Source of the DNA: Apium graveolens | Lineage: Eukaryota > Streptophyta > Magnoliopsida > Apiales > Apiaceae | Assembly (NCBI RefSeq): GCF_009905375.1 | Contig: NC_133655.1 | Coordinates: 41,330,422 to 41,394,421, forward strand | Length of the DNA stretch: 64,000 nt | Direction: 5' to 3' | Shown: piece by piece, positions 56,764 through 64,000 of the stretch | How positions within the stretch are numbered: position 1 is the first letter of the stretch | Layout of the letters: each line of letters opens with the position of its first letter | Made by a program: the position numbers and the translations under genes | The notes under the pieces: model-generated | What the model saw: the letters and a program-made list of their open reading frames with translations, nothing else | Told to the model about the DNA's origin: nothing | The model's database searches: none

Positions 56764-58880
56764 TGTAATAACCCCAATTTTTGGAATTTTTGAAACATGG
56801 ATGAATAGTAACTTTTGCTGATGATGCTGATTAAGGAAAATTATCAGACCACGCTATATAGGAGTACTGTTATAGAAATTCTAAGATCGTATTAGTATTC
56901 CATAAAGTAAATAAGTGTATGTAAAGATCGTCAAATTCGAACACTTTGATTTTTCCCGAAAATCCACCAGATACCGAAAGAATTGTGTATAAGGTAACAT
57001 GATTAAAATGATTTAATTCAAGGATTATAAGAGAGGATCATAAAAGGAATATAAAATATTGAGAAAGGTTTGGGGGAACCCAAGTAATAAGATTCCGGGT
57101 ATGATCCCTCAAACGATAAACGAGAACGAAAGTTAAGCGAACTGTATAACAGATCAGCGGTCATTAGCCAAGTAATTAGGGGTTAATCAAAGAGGTTAAT
57201 GGATGATGATGTCATCACACCAACAAGAGGAAGACAAGTGTAATAAGACGACATAAGCAGATGACATGAGCATGACAAAGTAGGAAGGATTGGTTGGTTG
57301 ATTGTGAGCCACACAATTTTTACCATGGTAACAATTTAATTAACAAACAAAAGGTAGCAACCAAGCAAAGGCAAAACAAATCACAAAACACAAATTAGAA
57401 GTTGACTTTTGCTTTCCAAGAACAAAAGCTCTCGGCCAAAACCAGAGAAGCAACTTCAAACTACCATATCTCCTTCAATACTCACTCAAATATTGTGTTC
57501 TATAGCTCGTTGGAAAGGTATCGAGATGACCTACAACTCTTGTTCACAAGTCTCGTCCAAATAAGCATGGTAAGACCCTCATTTTTAGAGTGCTTTAAAT
57601 CGGACTTTTAGAAACTTCAAAACCTAACTTTGTGTTCTTGATTTCTTTGGAAAGATCAAGCTTGTAGGAGGTTAGATTAAGGCTCTCTAAGGCTTGCTAG
57701 CAACTTAACACCTACCAAGGAAGGTATCAACTTCAAACCCTAGCTTTGATTTTATGATTTCATTAAGTTTTATTGAAGCACTGTTAGTATTAAGGCTTGA
57801 TCTTTGATTATAAGTAGTTTTGGTGGATTTGTATTGGTTTTGAATATTGGATCTTTGATTGGTTGGATAAATTGGTAAAACTTGAAGTTGAGGACTGATT
57901 TTGTAGTATGATGGTTGAATATTATTGTATTGGTGGTTGTGAGTGAATTGATGATAATTTAGAGTGTTAATTAAATTGGAAATCGCGTAAATATAAAAGT
58001 CATAATGCCCGATTTTCCTTAACTGCTCTGTTCTTAACTTTAGGACCCGTGAACTCACTGAAAGATTCTAACCTTTGCCATTTTTAGGTAGTTCAAGTTA
58101 CGAGCTTCGTTTTGATATGTGGTTCGCTTGAATCCGATGTACGGTTTAGGAGAAACGACCGTTTTAAGTAACGACGTTTCGCAAACGAACCATTACCCCT
58201 CGCCTTACTTTGAAACCTTGGTTAAGGCCCTTAAATGACTAATTGGAGTATTAAACAATTATGTAAAGTGGATTAGGAAGTTGGTAGAGTACTCGCGAAA
58301 GAATTTCCTTAAAATTCTTAATGGTTAATTTATTAAAAATGGTGGAGCCAAGGGTACTCGAATGACTTATGTGATTCGTTAAGCGTAGAAGTGACCATAA
58401 GCGAACATTAGGGTTCAATTGGTTAAAGCCTAGTTTCTTAAGCGACCGTGGGTTAATTCCAACTTATGTTATTGTTCATAGGTTATCGGACCCACTCTAA
58501 GGTTAAGTCTATCCGGGAACACTCAGGCAAGTTTTCTACCCGTTATACTGTTGTTGTGATGTAAATATATGTATATGCATTATCTTGTGATAAGTGCATG
58601 ATTATTATTAGCAAAGTCTTGCGATATATTGGAGCATGTGATATGATATTTATATGCATGCTTGTTTCATAATCTTGATATCTAATTATTGATTCAAATG
58701 CTTATAAGTTGCATAATACATATGCTAGAGATAAGCAGTAGTTGCGTATACCCTTAGTATAGGGGACCCAAAGGTGAACATTTTCTAAACCGGGAGTCGA
58801 TGTTCCCGTGTATAATATATATATATATTGAAATAGTTTTCAAAACTATTAATCTAATATGGTTTATTCTATAACTTTAG

Positions 58881-58992
58881 TTTATTTAATGAATATTATT
58901 TTGAATATTCATTCGAGGACTTATGACTCCGCTTACTTTATTTAATGAATATTATTTTGAATATTCATTCGAGGGCTTATGACTCCGCTCCT
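58881..58992. repeat. 56-bp tandem duplication in the Tekay E LTR
   Basis: Two units starting TTTATTTAATGAATATTATT at 58881 and 58937 are nearly identical and include CATTCGAGG and CTTATGACTCCGCT. Confidence 0.9.
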
Positions 58993-59500
58993 TTTATTAA
59001 ATATTATTCTTTATTTTATTAAAGAATAATTTTTCGATTATCAAACTTATTTTCGATTATTCAAATAAAGATCGTACTTTCATATAAGTATATTTTGGTT
59101 ATTTATTATTCATTTCAAGTATGAGTCTTAAAACTTCTACTTCAATTATTTTTATAAAGATTATCCTTTATGGGAATATTATTTAAATAATAATATTCAG
59201 ATATTCTCCAACATATCAGGACTGGTTTATTTTATTAAATCAGCATCACTCCAAACATTCTTAAAAAATGTTTTCGAGTCTTCAAAATGATTTTTAAAAG
59301 TTAGAGCGGATCCCAAAACTCGTTTTCACATTTAAGATCTTCCTTTCGAAGGGGACTTGAATACTCGCTCAAAATTTAAAGGATCCGGCTCTGTGGTATA
59401 TTTATATTCGCAACGAGGTTGCTGTTTTGATAAATGAATTGATTACTTACCCAACGTTCGGGAAGTAAGTCCATCTATTTGAGTTGGCATAAGCAACATG

Positions 59501-59577
59501 GGCTCAGTGGGCGTCCATGAAAGTGTAAGTGGCTCAGTGGGAGTCCATCAATGTGTAAGTGGCTGAGTGGCAGTCCA
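59501..59577. repeat. 30-bp tandem repeat in the Tekay E LTR
   Basis: Units begin GGCTCAGTGG at 59501 and 59531 and GGCTGAGTGG at 59561, each followed by a GTCCA and an AGTGTAAGT-like spacer. Confidence 0.85.
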
Positions 59578-60360
59578 ACATAGGTCCTAATGTGGCCAGG
59601 GTGATGACCAATGGGAAATTCATCCATCTACTAGTAGAAAATGTTACTTATTGGTATCTTTGCCTGATCAGCAAGATATCAGGTTTATGCCAAAGTTTTC
59701 TCCTTTCCAAATTCATTGGATATTGCAACTCTGTTTATAATTTTCATTACAGAGGTTTTCAAGGAGTGTATGAAATGTATATATATAGGTGTATATATAT
59801 ATCGAGACTTAATGAAGTATCTCGTAACTTCATTATTTATAATGATATTTCAAAGATTGAATCTATCCAAGTCTTTTCTTGTAGTCTCATCTATGTGATG
59901 AACTTTTGAAACTGATTATACCTTGAACGGTGGTAGTTCAAGTAGTATTCGGAAAAGATATAAGTATATTGGAGTATCTTGTAACTTCATCTTTTCAACT
60001 TATATCTGGTTAATGATTATCGTATGCATGACAAAGATTTTCACAAAAATGTTGAGACAAGGTTAGATATATGAGATCACCTTGCAACAATATTTTTATA
60101 CAGTTATAAACTGGAACTTTGTGTATATTATGCATGGAAGAGGACTTCCAAGATTTTGAAAAGTATAGATACATATATACTGAATATTTTGTGACTTGGT
60201 TGTGATAAGATATCAAACTTGGTTCATTTTTTACTTGACCAAGACTTTCATGAGTACTATGAGAATGCTCATATATTGTTAATCATTATACATATTATTT
60301 TGGTTAGCTTGTTGGTCACCCTTGCTTTCTTCTTTCATCACACAACAACAGATAGACAAG

Positions 60361-61115
60361 ATGAACAGGACCAAGCTCCCAATTCGTGAGCGGATAGGAA
60401 ATGTTCCGCAGTTTCTTGTAGGCGTTGATGCCGTTGTGGATGTGGTAGGAACTACCAATAGGCTAGGCTTTAAACTTTTGATGTACTAGACTTATGTATA
60501 TTATGAATTGTAATAATGGCAAAGAAAATGTAAATTTATTCAGAAACCCTTCTGAGGTATAATGACTTATAATTGTGGAATAAAATGACTGGCGTTATTT
60601 TTGGTATTCATCTCTGAGACTATAACTTGTGGTGTGTGTGTGTATATTGTGGGGTCATAGTACACAGTGGTTGGTTGTTTATTAAGATTAAGAGTTGTTA
60701 AGGGAATTGGAACTCGTGACAACCCGGATCCCCGACCCCGGATTTGGGGGTGTTACAGAAATGGTATCAGAGCCAAGCGTTATAAACCTCAGAGATGATG
60801 TGACGTTAAAATAATAAGTTCACTAAGATAATAAGGACTCTTGCCAAGTTCATAGTCGGACTACCTAACGTAGTACTGAGAGTTAAAACCCTTATGGGAA
60901 CCCTTATACATATCGTGATAGAAGCATAGTTCGTTATCGTATATGGTAGCGGGACTCCGAACCCTGAGGTTGAGGAGCAACAACGCGATGATGTTTTATT
61001 ACTTATTGGAGATCAGATTGTGGATCCGATAGAGCGTCATAACACAGGACCGGATGATGTTCATATTGAGTATGTAGCGGTTGAGGATGTTGTCCTAGAA
61101 GGGATTGTTGCTTAG
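60361..61115 (+). pseudogene. Leader gene relic of Tekay E
   Basis: A short LTR frame from ATG 60361 begins M-N-R-T-K-L-P-I-R, similar to the H3-like exon of Tekay A and B at R2, T3, K4 and R8, but without the TARK core. A clear GT donor after CAG is missing (CCGCAG is followed by TTTC). After the primer-binding site an open stretch at about 60948-61115 is acidic (PEVEEQQRDD, DDVHIEYVAVEDVV), like exon 2 of the other copies, and follows an AG at 60949. The homology is positional and weak. Confidence 0.4.
60762..60774 (+). other. Primer-binding site of Tekay E
   Basis: TGGTATCAGAGCC follows the LTR end TTACA after four bases. It matches the initiator tRNA-Met complement. Confidence 0.9.
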
Positions 61116-61239
61116 GAGGATCCCGTGGGGGATCCTGAAAAGAATGAATAAAAGACCACTGAGGAATTGATAACCATGGTTAGGGAAACTACCCGAGGTA
61201 GGATTGGTCGGTCACTACCGGAGGTTCGTTCAAGTTCGT

Positions 61240-62090
61240 AAAGATAGTAGCCCCTTTAACGCGCTTACTCGTAAGACTGAGAAGTTCGAATGGACAGAGA
61301 AACACGAGAACAACTTTCAAGAACTGAAGCAAAGATTGTGACAGCCCCTATGATGGCATTTCCGGATGGAAAAGGAGATTTTGTGATGTGTAGTGACGCT
61401 TCACATAAGGAATTAGGGTGCTTCTTATACAGCACAACAAGGTAATCGCGTACGCGTCAAGACAATTAAGGAAATATAAAATTCGATATCCCCACCCATG
61501 AGCTTGGGCTCGTGGTAATAGTTTTTCCCTAAAGATTGGAGGCACTACTTGTATGGAGAGAAGTGCAAGATTTACACAAACCATAGGAGCTCTAGTACAT
61601 TTTTACGTAGAAAGAGCTCAACATACGCCAGAGGAGGCGATTAGAGCTAATCAAGAATTATGATTGGGAGATTCTTTATCATTCGGGGAAAGCCAATATG
61701 GTGGCTGATGCCCTTAGTAAAAAGGAGAGACTCAAGATGATAATGTCTTTGGGAGAGTATAAGAGATTTTGAGAAAATGGAAATAGAAGTGAAGGTAACC
61801 GGAGCCGGTACCGAAAAACGGTTTGAGATTGCAATACAGCCCGATTTATTGGAAAAGAACATATTGTGCCAGAAAAAGTGATGAATGAAGGCAGAGAGCC
61901 AACAAATAGATAAGAGATTAATACCGAGAAAGATGATAAGGGAATAATGTGGTATTCCTACAGAATTTGGGTTCCAAATGTTCAAGAGCTTAAAGATGAG
62001 ATCTTAGATGAAAGCTAGTTTGAGGAATAAGATTTAGAGAAAACCCTGAACGTGATAGTCAGGGAGGTTGCCATCAAGATAGAAGGAACC
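61240..62090 (+). pseudogene. Displaced RT-RNase H fragment in Tekay E
   Basis: In several frames the sequence reads as the RT-RNase H junction and RNase H of a Tekay-like element: [51 protein letters not shown], then the linker DFEKMEIEV. It lies upstream of the gag fragment, which is the wrong order for a gypsy element. Confidence 0.75.
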
Positions 62091-62149
62091 CATAACATAA
62101 TGAAGTGGAAAATAAGGATTTAAAACATGTAGGATGACCCCGATTATGG

Positions 62150-62930
62150 GGAGGAGGAGGGAACGTTTAGACTGAGGAAACAGAAGTCGAGTAAGGAAAG
62201 GAGACCCGAGACGGTACTCCTATATGACAATTTATGGACCTTTCTAGACAGAACTTAGACTATTATCCCCAACCACCACCCTGAGGAAACAATGCAGTGA
62301 GAAATTCTTTCAGGACCTTTAAGTTGCTAAGCTCTCAGAGTTCCAAGGAACAAACTAACCCAGTCGAGGCAAGAGCCTGGCTAAAGGAAATATAGGAATC
62401 ATTTGAGATTCTAAATGATTGACGAATCACAAAAGACTATTTTTGTCACTTACCCTCCTAAGAGAGAGGCCACCCGCTGGTGAAAGGCCAAGGAAGGCAC
62501 GGAGCAAGAGATTATAATAAACTAATTTAAGTTCAGTCAATTGTTTTCAGGAAAGTACTTCCCAAGGTTATGGAGATAGTGTAAAAGCTTTAGATCTAGA
62601 ACAAAGGCAGATGAGTATGATGAATTATGAATCTAAGTTGTAAAAGTTGCCAAGATTCGTTCTGAGGACACGAATCCAGAATGATGGGATGTTTGAAATC
62701 AATGCTTATGTTGTGTTGGTTCATGAAATAATGATAAGATAAAGGAAAATAAAAAGAAACTGAAGTGGAAAGGAAAATAAAGGCAATAGAGTTTGAGGAA
62801 TGATAAGGGAGTTGGGTATGAGGAAACCCTAAAGACTCGTAACAATAGAAATAGAAAAGTATGTAATCATCAGGATGAGGGTGATTCACCATGAGTTAAA
62901 ATTGATGGTTGAAGGCATAAGAGATACATA
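62150..62930 (+). pseudogene. Degraded gag of Tekay E
   Basis: Gag motifs recur in shifting frames: NSFRTFKLLSS, NPVEARAWLKEI and SFEILND, then KVLPKVMEI and MNYESKL resembling KYFPRYM and the YEAKF motif of Tekay gag. Stops and frameshifts are numerous, so the borders are approximate. Confidence 0.6.
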
Positions 62931-64000
62931 TATTTTATCCCCTGTAAGTTGGGAGGATTCGAGGAAACCTTGAGATAGTTCGAAGGATAAATAATGAGAC
63001 GCAGATAGACTGAGGAGACAAGGAAGTAAGAAATTAGGAAAATTGGATGAAGGAAGTGACCTTCAAGAATGTGAAGTGTTAGACCAGTGGCTTGATACCC
63101 AGAAAGGGAGACGCCAGGTATGAAAGATATCCCAACATTGAGATGACTGTTGAGATAAATAACAAAAGTAAATAAGGAATTATTAAGAAGAAGTTCACGT
63201 TGAACACGACCAATATCTTCCAGAACATCCCTGTTGTCATTACCAAATTAGGAAAGCAAAGCGGAAAAAAAACTGTTGTTATCTTTTGGAGGCCATATTG
63301 GTTGACCTCATTTTGAATAAGGATGCTATTGTGAAATTTGGTATAGACTATTGAGATGGGAATGATTATATAAGATAATCTATCAAAGTTATATGACTTG
63401 ATTTATCAATGGAAGGATGCATGTACCTTTTTAAAGGTGGAATTAAGGATAGAACCTCGGTAACTTAAAATGAATCCTAGGGGAATGCATAAAGGTTGGC
63501 ATTTCACCCTTAATAGGGATAGTATGAGTTTTGACAGTATGAATTGGAAAGGATTAAGGTAACAACAATATTTAAGGATGAGTGGAGAAATTTTTCAAAA
63601 GTATATAGACAATGGTTCTAGTATTAGTAAATGGTATTTTGATATGCCCTGTATCTAGGGAATACAAGAGGAACAATTCAAGGATAACCTTAGAGGTCTT
63701 ACAAGGAGAAAAGGTAATATTCAAAGTTCTCAAGAATAGAAATTTTGATAAAGGAAATATGACGTAATTATAATAATGCCAGGTGGGGCACGTGTTGAAC
63801 CATAAGAAAGTATAGATCGACCCAATAAGGGTCGAGATTTGTGAAAACAAGAAGGACCCAAGATAAGAGACGTCCTAAGTATGATCGAGAGTCAGTCGTG
63901 GTAATGTTCACATCTAAAGACTAAGGCAATGACTTATGGAAAAAATGGTGATTTTTTTCTTCTCACCAGGACTTAAGAAAAGCATTTTCATATAAGCAGT
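62931..64000. other. Degraded internal sequence of Tekay E
   Basis: Purine-rich on the plus strand as in retroelement coding sequence, but so damaged that no domain is certain. It probably covers the protease and RT start. Confidence 0.4.

Larger units (their letters stand above)
56764..60757 (+). repeat. 5' LTR of Tekay E (3,994 bp)
   Basis: Start TGTAATAACCCCAATTTTTG, end GGGGGTGTTACA. It has two internal tandem duplications (58881-58992 and 59501-59577). At 60361 an ATG opens a short frame starting M-N-R-T-K, about 397 bp before the LTR end, the place where Tekay A and B have the H3-like exon. Confidence 0.9.
56764..64000 (+). mobile_element. Tekay-type element E, 5' part, running off the window
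   Basis: A 3,994-bp LTR beginning TGTAATAACCCC is followed by a Met-type primer-binding site, a leader ORF and degraded gypsy coding sequence. It is inserted in the integrase of Tekay D. The 3' LTR and most of pol are beyond 64000. Confidence 0.85.

Overview
This window is a stretch of plant nuclear DNA made almost entirely of nested transposable elements. I see no intact host gene. The evidence for a plant is the set of lineages present: Tekay-type chromoviral Ty3/gypsy elements with LTRs near 4 kb, a Tat-lineage Ty3/gypsy element with two RNase H domains, plant Ty1/copia elements, a CACTA (En/Spm) end with ATCGG/CCGAT subterminal repeats, a Mutator-like transposase, and a fragment of a plant-like EMC3 gene. 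It is probably a eudicot, but the family cannot be fixed from sequence alone.

Layout. 1-3614: right part of a CACTA element carrying an EMC3 gene fragment (minus strand); it is inserted in a Ty1/copia element (Copia-1, 3615 to about 6.83 kb, plus strand). About 6.83-14.69 kb: Tekay A (plus), with a long 5' LTR, a spliced leader gene and gag-PR-RT-RNaseH, cut by a 100-N assembly gap (14695-14794). 14795-19996: 5' half of Copia-2 (minus). About 20.3-36.5 kb: a decayed Mutator-like (MULE) transposase gene (minus), split by a full-length Tekay B (21502-35021, minus) flanked by a 5-bp duplication GAGGT. 36569-37483: an LTR fragment. 37484-53458: Tekay C (minus), reduced to LTRs and a short internal remnant. 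Its 5' LTR is split by a complete Tat element (41141-51560, minus) with two 572-bp LTRs. 53459-56763: Tekay D fragment (plus), a degraded relative of Tekay B. 56764-64000: Tekay E (plus), with a 3,994-bp 5' LTR and a scrambled internal region.

Two candidate systems stand out. First, Tekay A and Tekay B each contain, inside the LTR, a short ATG-started exon whose peptide resembles the histone H3 tail (M-x-R-x-K-Q-T-A-R-K in A, M-x-R-L-R-R-T-A-R-K-S in B). Each exon ends in phase 0 at a CAG|GT donor and joins in frame to a leader ORF lying between the primer-binding site and gag. The donor end of the LTR, the primer-binding site and part of the leader form the intron. Chromoviruses carry a chromodomain that reads H3 tail methylation, so an H3-like peptide made by the same element suggests histone mimicry. 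Second, the Tat element carries on the opposite strand a three-exon gene with its own TATA box, downstream of a 79-bp tandem repeat array, coding for a Transposase_28-like (PF04195-type) protein with a coiled-coil C-terminus.

Almost all coding copies carry stops or frameshifts, so they are relics or non-autonomous copies. Functional statements describe the family or the ancestor, not a proven activity of these copies.
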